From an uncultured Sutterella sp. (GTDB lineage Bacteria > Pseudomonadota > Gammaproteobacteria > Burkholderiales > Burkholderiaceae_F): a DNA stretch of 17,067 bases. The notes beneath the pieces are model-generated. The model did not search any database and was not told the origin of the DNA. It saw only the letters and a program-made list of their open reading frames with translations. This document shows positions 1 to 6,973 of this stretch, piece by piece; the first letter of the stretch is position 1, and every line of letters begins with the position of its first letter. The DNA is taken from positions 1-17,067 of the forward strand of contig USAL01000028.1 in assembly GCA_900552545.1 (NCBI GenBank), in the 5' to 3' direction. Both the position numbers and the translations under genes were made by a program.

Positions 1-1198
1 GGAGTCTCCATCCTCGAACGAGGACGTTCTTCTGGCCGACGCCGCCGCCCGTTCAGTCCTCGCCGGGACGACGTCGTTCTGCAAGTTCCTCTCGGCCAAC
101 GACACGGGCCTCACGGGAGCCCATCAGTCGGGAATCTACATTCCGAAGAACTCGTACTCGCTTCTGTTCGACACGCCCGGGTGCAAGGGAAGCAACAGGA
201 AGGAGACCGCAAGAATCCGCTGGCAGGACGGCTCCGACACCGAGTCCTCGTTCACCTACTACGGAACGGGCACGCGCGATGAATACCGCATCACGCGCTT
301 TGGCAGGGGATTCGAATACCTGCAGCACAAGTACACCGGCGCCCTCTTCGTGATCACGCGCAGGGACAAGGGCGAATATGAAGCATTCGTTCTCAATACG
401 GATGATCAGATCAACCGTTTCCTCGACAATTTCTGTCTGAGTCCCGCCGACACCAACACGCTCATCAGCACGAAGCCGACCGACGACTTTCTTGAAAACG
501 AGGCGTTTCAAGAGTTCATCGCATCGCTCCAGACGGAATTTCCGGACTCGCGCACCATGTCGGCGGCCGCCCGCGAGATCGAGGAAAGGATCCACGACCA
601 TTCCGAAAACATCATCGCCCGCCCCGATGAAAAGCTTCTTGAGTGGATCCGCATCGAATACGATCTTTTCAGAACGCTGGAGCGCGCCCGCTATCTGCCG
701 CAGGTTCAAAAAGGCTTCAAGGACATCGACGACTTCGTGACTGCCGCACTCAAGGTTCTGAACAGCCGCAAGAGCCGTGCGGGCAAGAGTCTCGAGCGCC
801 ACCTGAGCGCCATCTTCCTCGGCAATAACCTCACATTTGAAGAACAGGTGAAGACGGAGGGCAACAAGACCGTCGACTTCCTCTTCCCCTCCTCCAACGC
901 CTACCATGACTTCGACTTCGACTCAGCCAGACTCGTGACGCTGGCGGCCAAGACGACCTGCAAGGACAGGTGGCGCCAGATTCTCAACGAAGCCGACCGG
1001 CTGCGCAACGGCAGCAAGTACCTCTGCACGCTGCAGCGAGGCATCTCCCCGCAGCAGCTTGCCGAGATGAAGAGCGAGGGCGTCGTTCGTGTCTTCCCGG
1101 AGCGCTACATCAAGGAGTACCCACCGGAATTCAGATCCGGCATCTGGACCGTGAAGCGGTTCATCAGCTTCGTTCAATCAATGCACTATCTGGCCTGA
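1..1198 (+). CDS. EcoRII-like type II restriction endonuclease (5' end cut by window)
   Basis: The open frame runs from base 2 without a stop to TGA at 1196-1198, giving 398 visible residues. EcoRII is 404 residues long. The N-terminal third carries the EcoRII-N effector-binding signature (LSANDTGLTGAHQSGIYIP, about residues 30-48). The C-terminal part has the EcoRII-C PD-(D/E)XK nuclease core: Asp292 in DFLFP, Tyr301 in AYHDF, Lys317 in AAKTTCK and Arg323 in DRWRQ. Each lies exactly seven short of the EcoRII catalytic residues as I remember them (Asp299, Tyr308, Lys324, Arg330), so about seven N-terminal residues lie outside the window. EcoRII cleaves before CCWGG and needs a second site as allosteric effector. 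By inference this enzyme has the same specificity and is paired with a methyltransferase to the left. Its 3' end overlaps the convergent vsr gene. Confidence 0.93.
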   Translation, partial: ESPSSNEDVLLADAAARSVLAGTTSFCKFLSANDTGLTGAHQSGIYIPKNSYSLLFDTPGCKGSNRKETARIRWQDGSDTESSFTYYGTGTRDEYRITRFGRGFEYLQHKYTGALFVITRRDKGEYEAFVLNTDDQINRFLDNFCLSPADTNTLISTKPTDDFLENEAFQEFIASLQTEFPDSRTMSAAAREIEERIHDHSENIIARPDEKLLEWIRIEYDLFRTLERARYLPQVQKGFKDIDDFVTAALKVLNSRKSRAGKSLERHLSAIFLGNNLTFEEQVKTEGNKTVDFLFPSSNAYHDFDFDSARLVTLAAKTTCKDRWRQILNEADRLRNGSKYLCTLQRGISPQQLAEMKSEGVVRVFPERYIKEYPPEFRSGIWTVKRFISFVQSMHYLA

Positions 1199-1665
1199 AC
1201 ATCGTCCGGGTGCTCAAGATCCGATCGCCCGATCTCGGCCCAAGGGCGATCATCCTCCCTGAGAAAACGGCGCATCTTCTCCGAAAGTCCGTCGGAGAAA
1301 CGCTTGAGGCAGGCGCATTCCCAGACGACAAGCACCCGCCACCCCGCCTCAAGCAGCGCCTTTTTGTTCTCCTCGTCCCTTGCCTTGTTGCGGGCAAGTT
1401 TCCGTGCCCAGAATCCCGGTCTTGTTCCAGGCTTCGCCGCCTTGCTGCAGCCTTCATGACTGTGCCAGAAACAGCCGTTGACGAAGATGACGGTGCGGTA
1501 CTTCGGCAGCACGACGTCCGGCCTGCCTGGCAGTTTGCCGGCATGAAGACGGTAACGGAAGCCTGCGGCAAAAAGCAGTCTGCGTACGAAGAGCTCGGGC
1601 TTCGTGTCGCCGCTTCTGATGTGCGACATGACCTCGGAGCGTTTGTCCGGCGTGAAGACGTCCAT
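1186..1665 (-). CDS. vsr: Very short patch repair endonuclease (Vsr)
   Basis: This 159-residue protein is close to the 156 residues of E. coli Vsr. Vsr nicks 5' of the T in T:G mismatches that arise when 5-methylcytosine deaminates in CCWGG. Visible motifs are LPGRPDVVLPKYR with catalytic Asp50, VNGCFWHSHEGC, and GWRVLVVWEC near the C-terminus. The zinc ligands fit Cys65, His70, Cys73 and Cys117. One residue is inserted before Cys73 relative to E. coli, and Asn63 stands where E. coli has His64. The start at 1665 is chosen because GGAG lies nine bases upstream and the family start (xDVxTPxKRSxxM) begins here; an upstream in-frame extension is unlike the family. It is transcribed away from the MORC operon and towards the EcoRII gene, whose end it overlaps by 13 bases. 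Its presence predicts a cytosine-5 methyltransferase nearby. Confidence 0.93.
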   Translation of the reverse strand: MDVFTPDKRSEVMSHIRSGDTKPELFVRRLLFAAGFRYRLHAGKLPGRPDVVLPKYRTVIFVNGCFWHSHEGCSKAAKPGTRPGFWARKLARNKARDEENKKALLEAGWRVLVVWECACLKRFSDGLSEKMRRFLREDDRPWAEIGRSDLEHPDDVQAR

Positions 1666-1784
1666 TGTTTCAATCTCCGGCAACAAGTTTGCACCCGTTG
1701 CACCTGAGCAACATCCAGCCCTCTCTGTCTGCTGAAAATTTGTGACAGAATCCTTGAAAATGCATTTTGTCAAACTTCACCTCT
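1666..1784. promoter_or_regulatory. Divergent intergenic region with a 12-bp palindrome (1757-1768)
   Basis: The 119 bases between the divergent vsr and MORC-type ATPase genes must hold promoters for both. AAAATGCATTTT at 1757-1768 is a perfect palindrome. It is flanked by TTG on the left and GTCAA on the right, so imperfect symmetry extends further. On the minus strand TTGACA (1773 to 1768) is a perfect -35 hexamer for vsr, but the matching -10 is poor. The palindrome is a candidate operator for a regulator not encoded in the window. No clear ribosome binding site precedes the ATPase gene. Confidence 0.35.
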
Positions 1785-3167
1785 ATGCACTTCAAGGAAC
1801 ATCTTCCGAGCGCTTCGAACCTGATGAATTCGAACCGTTCCATAGGGTACTCCCTCAAATCTGCCGTTGCAGACATCATCGACAACAGTCTTGCGGCCGG
1901 CGCAACGATCATAAACATCACCACACCGACCGAGGAACGGCCCTGCCTTGCGATTCTTGACGACGGCTACGGCATGGATGCCTCAGAACTCGAATCCGCC
2001 ATGCGCTACGGCAGCTGTCCGATCACCGCCCCTCGCAGTGCCTCCGACCTCGGTCGTTTCGGTCTGGGGCTGAAGACAGCTTCATTAAGTCAATGCCGGC
2101 GCCTTGTCGTCATTTCCAAAAAAGCCGGCGGTACCTTGTGCGGAGCCTTCTGGGATCTTGACCGCCTTGAGACCGATGTTCCCTGGCCGCTCGGCATACT
2201 TGACGAGGATGACTTTTCTTCCGTTCCTCTGATCGACTCTCTTCGCAACCGTCCGCATGGAACTCTCGTTCTCTGGGAGAATCTTGATGTGCTCCTCGGC
2301 AGCCTAAGGGGCGGAAAAGATCTCGGCTCTAGACTTGATGAGCTGCTGGCGAAGCTGAAAAAGCACCTCGGACTCGTTTTCCATCGATTCATCGAGGGCG
2401 ACCACAAGCATCCGGCCGTGCGAATTGTCTTCAACAACTCCGATATTGAAGCAAGGGATCCGTTTCTGAAGGAAAGATCCTCCCGCCCCTATGACAGGGA
2501 CGTGTATGAAATCAATGGCCAGCGGATCTACGTCCAGCCTTACATTCTCCCCCATCCTGGCCACATAACGCAGTCCGAGAGAGCCTTGGTCGGCGACCTC
2601 GATCGTAATCAAGGCTTCTACATCTACCGCAACCGGCGGCTGATCATCTGGGGAACATGGTTCCACCTGAAGAAGAAGACAAGACTCTCCCAGCTTGCCC
2701 GCGTCCAGGTGGACATACCCTCCTCGCCGGAAATTGACCGACTATGGGATCTCGACGTCAAGAAATCAAATGCCAGTATCCCGGAATGCCTCAGGGAATC
2801 TCTGAAAAATGCAGTTGAGAAGATTCAGGGATTCAGCGCCGACAGGAGAATCCGTCGAGGACGGGAACAGACGACAAAAATTGGCATCTGGACAAGACGC
2901 CTGCTCCCCGACGGGGGCTTTCGATATCTCATCAACGAGAACCACCCGGCCATCAACAACTACATCACTCAGCACCCGGAAATCCGTCCCGTTCTGAGAC
3001 TTGTCGCAGCAGCCTTACCGGTTGACCAGATGTTCGCCGACATCCACCGCGACAGTGAAATTCATGGCGACACCGAGAATATCGACGCTATCGCCGAACA
3101 GCTCAGACAGGCCGGGCTAGTCGTCGACGAAGATCTTATTTTGCAAATCAAGAAGGCATGTTCATGA
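1785..3167 (+). CDS. MORC/MutL-like GHKL ATPase of an antiphage operon (Mza-type)
   Basis: A 460-residue protein with an N-terminal GHKL (Hsp90/MutL/histidine kinase) ATP-binding fold. The motifs are ADIIDNSLAAGA (Asn34, Mg-binding), the ATP-lid motif DDGYGMD (59-65) and GRFGLGLKTAS (90-100). The arrangement GYS-x(3)-AxADIIDNS is typical of prokaryotic MORC proteins. A later YRNRRLIIWG segment (about 280-289) belongs to the S5-like transducer domain that carries the catalytic lysine in this superfamily. Such ATPases dimerise on ATP binding and clamp DNA, and in restriction-linked operons they are thought to act with the helicase-like Z1 partner. ATG 1785 is chosen because homologues begin close to the HLPSASNL segment. 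TTG 1767 is an in-frame alternative that adds six residues; neither has a good ribosome binding site. The end overlaps the next gene as ATGA. Confidence 0.85.
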   Translation: MHFKEHLPSASNLMNSNRSIGYSLKSAVADIIDNSLAAGATIINITTPTEERPCLAILDDGYGMDASELESAMRYGSCPITAPRSASDLGRFGLGLKTASLSQCRRLVVISKKAGGTLCGAFWDLDRLETDVPWPLGILDEDDFSSVPLIDSLRNRPHGTLVLWENLDVLLGSLRGGKDLGSRLDELLAKLKKHLGLVFHRFIEGDHKHPAVRIVFNNSDIEARDPFLKERSSRPYDRDVYEINGQRIYVQPYILPHPGHITQSERALVGDLDRNQGFYIYRNRRLIIWGTWFHLKKKTRLSQLARVQVDIPSSPEIDRLWDLDVKKSNASIPECLRESLKNAVEKIQGFSADRRIRRGREQTTKIGIWTRRLLPDGGFRYLINENHPAINNYITQHPEIRPVLRLVAAALPVDQMFADIHRDSEIHGDTENIDAIAEQLRQAGLVVDEDLILQIKKACS

Positions 3168-5752
3168 AATTCGATTTTGAAAGCAAATCGCTTATAAATG
3201 TGCGGAATATTATCTGGGAAGGCGTCAAAAACCGAAATCCGACGACAGACACGCTTGCCTCCGATGTCGCCGAAACCTGCCGCGCATTTTTCCCGCCATT
3301 TATTACAAGCAACCTCCTTCCCCGTGAGCTGCTTGACGACGACGCCTGCTTCAAGGAATTTGTCGATGCTTTTTGCGAAGAGTATGCGAACAGTTTCGGC
3401 ATTCATCTCCTGCGTGGGAATCTTCTGTCCAAAAAGGACATCCAGCCTTGGGTAAACGAGAGGCTGAGTGCTGGCACTCTCAAATGGAACAGCTGGACGA
3501 ATTACAGCGCCTATCTCATGTCGCGTTATTCCTTTTCAAAAGAAAGCATCGAAGCACTTGACGACATCACGAACGACGTTCTCAACCGGATGGGAGACCC
3601 CAAGAACCCCTGTGCCTTTCGTTCCCAAGGGCTTCTTATGGGAGATGTTCAGTCAGGAAAAACCGCAACGTACACGGCGATCTGCCACAAGGCGATTGAC
3701 GCCGGCTATCGGATCATCATCGTGATGACCGGGATGATCGAATCGCTTCGAGCTCAGACCCAGCAGAGGCTGAACCGTGACCTCATCGGTCGTGACATCG
3801 ACAGCAGCGGACGCCAGAAAACTGTCGATGAGATAATCCGCCACAGAAACTGGACTCCCAACCCTTTAACCACCCCGCAAAATGACTTCAACACCAACAA
3901 GATCGACGCCTCGATTGCTCCTGAGGACAGCTCACAGGTCTCGATTCTGGTTATCAAGAAGAACGCACGAATACTGGCCAATCTACTGGAATGGTTCACA
4001 GACACGATCGCGGATGTGCGGGTGGGCAACATTCCCTGTCTTGTCATAGACGATGAAGCCGACAACGCCTCGATCAATACCAAGGAAAACGACACCGCCA
4101 CAATCAATGGGCAGATCCGCGATCTGCTCAAAATCTTTCATCAGGTCTCCTTTCTCGCGGTCACGGCCACGCCGTTTGCCAACGTCTTCATCGATCCTCA
4201 GATAGACCCCAAAACAGGAGAGGAGAAGGAAGACAGTCTTCCCGATCTCTTTCCCCGCGACTACATCCTCTGTCTTCCGCCTCCCAAGGCATACTTGGGA
4301 GTTGAGCGTCTGTTCGGTCAAACAGCCGAAGCAAATGGCGAGTCCTTCAAATACCGTTGCGTAATCGAGCTGCCGTCACGCGAAAAAATCAAAAAGGACA
4401 ATGTGATCGTTGCGCTACCGAAAGAACTCCGAAAAGCTGTTCTCTATTTTGCCTGTGCGTGTACGTATGAGGACTTCAGCGCCCGCATGCACAATACGAG
4501 CATGCTGGTTCATATCGCCCGCTTCGTCAACTTTCAGGAACAACTGCTCGAAAAGATCAATGAACTGATCGAGGCAGTCAAGAACTTCGCCGATGTCAAC
4601 GCCGGCAGAACCGAGGCTTCAATAACGAGCAATCCCCTCTACAAAGAGCTCTGCACCATCTGGAATGAAGGGACGGGTGACGAACTCTGGTACACCGATC
4701 CAACTCACGGAAGCAAGCCGCCGTCCTTTGCCGAACTCTCCAAGTATTCTTGGGAGCAGGTCTGGAAGAAACGATTCGGAAATGTAGTGAAAACCATTCG
4801 CGTTCTTGCCATCAACTCACAGTCCGACGACCGTGATCTCTCGGCCTATTATGAAACGCACCAAGCGAAGATCATCGCCGTCGGAGGCGATGCTCTCTCC
4901 CGAGGCTTGACCCTTGAGGGGCTTTGCGTCAGTTATTTTGAAAGGTCGGCAACAGCCTACGACACGCTTCTGCAGATGGGACGCTGGTTCGGATACCGCA
5001 ACACCCAGGCTAAATACATGCGGATCTGGATTTCCAAAGGTCTCGTCTTGTCCTTCCGTTACATTGCGGAAGCGCTTGAAGAATTCAAACAGCTTTTGAA
5101 CGCCATGAGGCTGCAGGGACGCGACCCCTCCAATTTCGGGCTCAAGATCAAACTGGCACCAAAGAATTCCCAAGTCAGGCTCATTACGGCGAGCAACAAA
5201 TCCCGCGCGGCAAAGAAAATTCGCCTGTGCGTGGATGTTGCCGGCCGAGTTTTCCAATCAGGCGCGCTGCCTTGCGACGAGGAATCCTTGCTGGCCAATG
5301 AAAAAACCATCCGGGATTTCGTTTTCAGTCTGGGAAAAACAATCGACGACGGAACAGACGATATGGCCTGGACCGGAGTCAGCGGAAAGGCCGTCGCCTC
5401 CCTGCTCGAACATTTCAAGGCGGTTGCATGGTCGAACAACATTCTGATTGCCGACATGGCCAACAAGCTCCGCGAAAATTACGACGACTGGAACGTCCGC
5501 GTCCTCTCTGTCAGAGACAATGACGGCTTCGAGGGCATTCGCAGCCGGGACTTGTTCGGCACCGGCCGCATGATCAATTGCTCTGTACGCTCATTCAGCA
5601 AAGTGGAACGAGGAAGGGACGTATGGATACAGCCCAGAAGCAAGGCCATTTTGTCCAAGAACCATTTTGTCCGAGGGCTGTCCCCGGATATGAAAAACAA
5701 ATTGGACGATATTCTCCAAACACAGATAGATGAAACAGGCAAGGAACCGTAG
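3164..5752 (+). CDS. Z1-domain helicase-like ATPase, ended by an in-frame TAG
   Basis: An 862-residue superfamily 2-like ATPase of the Z1 family. From this start it has Walker A MGDVQSGKT (about 159-167), Walker B VIDDEAD (about 294-300), motif III VTATPFAN (about 332-339), a motif V-like GGDALSRGLTLEGL (about 572-585) and an arginine-finger motif QMGRWFGYR (about 602-610). It is probably the nucleic-acid motor of the MORC-Z1-AIPR defence operon. ATG 3164 is preferred: it overlaps the upstream stop as ATGA and lies seven bases after AGAAGG. ATG 3158 is in frame but too close to that site. The TAG at 5750-5752 is followed in the same frame by 80 codons resembling the usual Z1 C-terminus, so this product is probably shortened. 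It could be functional as it stands, be completed by readthrough, or be a recently broken gene. Confidence 0.85.
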   Translation: MKFDFESKSLINVRNIIWEGVKNRNPTTDTLASDVAETCRAFFPPFITSNLLPRELLDDDACFKEFVDAFCEEYANSFGIHLLRGNLLSKKDIQPWVNERLSAGTLKWNSWTNYSAYLMSRYSFSKESIEALDDITNDVLNRMGDPKNPCAFRSQGLLMGDVQSGKTATYTAICHKAIDAGYRIIIVMTGMIESLRAQTQQRLNRDLIGRDIDSSGRQKTVDEIIRHRNWTPNPLTTPQNDFNTNKIDASIAPEDSSQVSILVIKKNARILANLLEWFTDTIADVRVGNIPCLVIDDEADNASINTKENDTATINGQIRDLLKIFHQVSFLAVTATPFANVFIDPQIDPKTGEEKEDSLPDLFPRDYILCLPPPKAYLGVERLFGQTAEANGESFKYRCVIELPSREKIKKDNVIVALPKELRKAVLYFACACTYEDFSARMHNTSMLVHIARFVNFQEQLLEKINELIEAVKNFADVNAGRTEASITSNPLYKELCTIWNEGTGDELWYTDPTHGSKPPSFAELSKYSWEQVWKKRFGNVVKTIRVLAINSQSDDRDLSAYYETHQAKIIAVGGDALSRGLTLEGLCVSYFERSATAYDTLLQMGRWFGYRNTQAKYMRIWISKGLVLSFRYIAEALEEFKQLLNAMRLQGRDPSNFGLKIKLAPKNSQVRLITASNKSRAAKKIRLCVDVAGRVFQSGALPCDEESLLANEKTIRDFVFSLGKTIDDGTDDMAWTGVSGKAVASLLEHFKAVAWSNNILIADMANKLRENYDDWNVRVLSVRDNDGFEGIRSRDLFGTGRMINCSVRSFSKVERGRDVWIQPRSKAILSKNHFVRGLSPDMKNKLDDILQTQIDETGKEP

Positions 5753-5764
5753 CTACCAGCCGTC

Positions 5765-5995
5765 ATGCTCGGTCTCCCCGGAGCGAAACCGACGCTTCTG
5801 ATCTACCCGGTGCTTGCTGTAAAAGACAGCAAGGCCAAGGAGGGCTGGACAAGACCGACTCCTATTTTTGCTCTTGTATTCGGACTGCCGTCAGAAAGTG
5901 ACTTCAAAACCTCAAAGGTCTACATGACGTTCGAGGATACCGAATACATGGCTAACATTCTTAATTTCTGCGAAAAGGCCAATTTCCCGGAGTGA
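5765..5995 (+). CDS. Probable detached C-terminal piece of the Z1 protein (or a small separate ORF)
   Basis: This 76-codon frame starts at ATG 5765, but the same frame is open from the codon right after the Z1 TAG (LPAV precedes the Met). The sequence contains KPTLLIYPVL, then TPIFALVFGLP, then a short VYMTF strand. It resembles the closing beta-rich segment that I associate with Z1-family C-termini, of the pattern LLxIYPL followed by PIxxxxxxxP. No ribosome binding site lies at a usable distance: the nearest purine run (AAGGA, about 5741-5745) is some 19 bases from the ATG. That argues against independent translation. The stop is six bases before the next gene, so the operon spacing looks intact. 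I read it as the end of one interrupted gene of about 943 residues; a genuine small protein is the alternative. Confidence 0.6.
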   Translation: MLGLPGAKPTLLIYPVLAVKDSKAKEGWTRPTPIFALVFGLPSESDFKTSKVYMTFEDTEYMANILNFCEKANFPE

Positions 5996-6001
5996 CATTA
6001 A

Positions 6002-6973
6002 ATGCCTACGGCAGAATTCTTCCTCCAGCGCTTTGAAGAGCAAACCATCAGAGGCACGGATCCCGGTTTATTCCGCGCTATGCCCTTTTTTAAGCCACCA
6101 ATGTCGTTCTGGTCGGGGCTCATCCAGGGACGGCCGGCGCTTCTGTGCCGTTGCAAGATTCCCTCACGCCTTCCCGATTCCTCTTCTGCTGTGGATGTGA
6201 GTTTCATTCCCAACGACGGCGACGATGGGTATCTTGCCTTCATCGAGAAAGATGCCGGCAGCAGGGACTTGTTTGCGTCTCTTTGCGCCGATTTGGTCGG
6301 CGTCGCCGTGGGGTGTCAGGATGCATCACAAGGGCTTTCTCATGTTCTTGCCCGTTACAGTCACTGGAAAAAATTCTGGCGTTCAGGAAACAGCGGGCTG
6401 AACGAAGAAAAGGTCAGAGGACTGGCGGGGGAGCTTCTGTATTTTGAACACTGTCTGAATACAGGAATGCCCCCCGAAGACGTCTGCGCCGCCTGGCACG
6501 GCGTGCTTGCGAAGGATCAGGACTTCGTCTTTGCCAACTTCTGGACCGAAGTGAAAACCGTCAGGCAGGCCGCTCTTCAGGTTGAGATCTCCTCAATTGA
6601 ACAGCTGGACAATCCCGGCCTCGACATATCCGGCGGTGCCGTTCCCGGCCATCTGGTCGTGATCAGACTTCATGACGACCCTTCGGGAGATCAAACATTC
6701 ACGCTCGTGAAGCTCCACGAGCGCATCCGTGCCAAGCTTTCAGGCAATCCGAATGCGCTTCTGACCTTTTTGAACACCTTCGATCAGTCAGGGGCGAACC
6801 TGTTGCTGGGAAATTTTGAGAGATCCCTCGTTATGCAAATGTGCTCCATGACATCGTATCTGGCTTCGGCCGATGACTTTCCCCGGCTGAAACGAGACCT
6901 AATTCCGCAAGCCGTGGCCAAGGTTCGCTACAGCTTGGTTATCCCCAGCCTTGATCCGTGGAGAGAATCCTGA
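6002..6973 (+). CDS. DUF4420-type PD-(D/E)XK motif protein
   Basis: A 323-residue protein matching the putative PD-(D/E)XK nuclease family DUF4420. The family pattern is visible as VRGLAGELLYFEHCL (about 138-152), with a conserved Glu144 in the first core helix. It is followed by KDQDFVFANFWTEVKTV, where Asp174 and the ExK pair Glu183/Lys185 form the likely metal-binding nuclease centre. The N-terminal half (1-130) is a less conserved domain. The start follows the preceding stop by six bases with GGAG about nine bases upstream, and the stop overlaps the next start as TGATG, so it is translated with its neighbours. By context it is the predicted nuclease subunit of the MORC-Z1-AIPR system. Which substrate it cuts, or whether it cuts at all, cannot be told from sequence. 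Confidence 0.8.
   Translation: MPTAEFFLQRFEEQTIRGTDPGLFRAMPFFKPPMSFWSGLIQGRPALLCRCKIPSRLPDSSSAVDVSFIPNDGDDGYLAFIEKDAGSRDLFASLCADLVGVAVGCQDASQGLSHVLARYSHWKKFWRSGNSGLNEEKVRGLAGELLYFEHCLNTGMPPEDVCAAWHGVLAKDQDFVFANFWTEVKTVRQAALQVEISSIEQLDNPGLDISGGAVPGHLVVIRLHDDPSGDQTFTLVKLHERIRAKLSGNPNALLTFLNTFDQSGANLLLGNFERSLVMQMCSMTSYLASADDFPRLKRDLIPQAVAKVRYSLVIPSLDPWRES

Noticed and set aside
53..907. Long minus-strand open frame opposite the restriction endonuclease
   Set aside because: It lies wholly antisense to a gene with clear EcoRII homology. Its protein is low-complexity, rich in Val, Ala, Arg and Glu, as expected from a GC-rich shadow frame.
1665..1773. Longer vsr start at 1773
   Set aside because: The extra 36 residues do not resemble Vsr and would fill the whole divergent promoter region. 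The start at 1665 has a good ribosome binding site.
1752..1790. Second sigma-32-like promoter before the MORC ATPase (CCTTGAAA at 1751-1758)
   Set aside because: The -35 half matches but no CCCCATNT-like -10 is found at an allowed distance.
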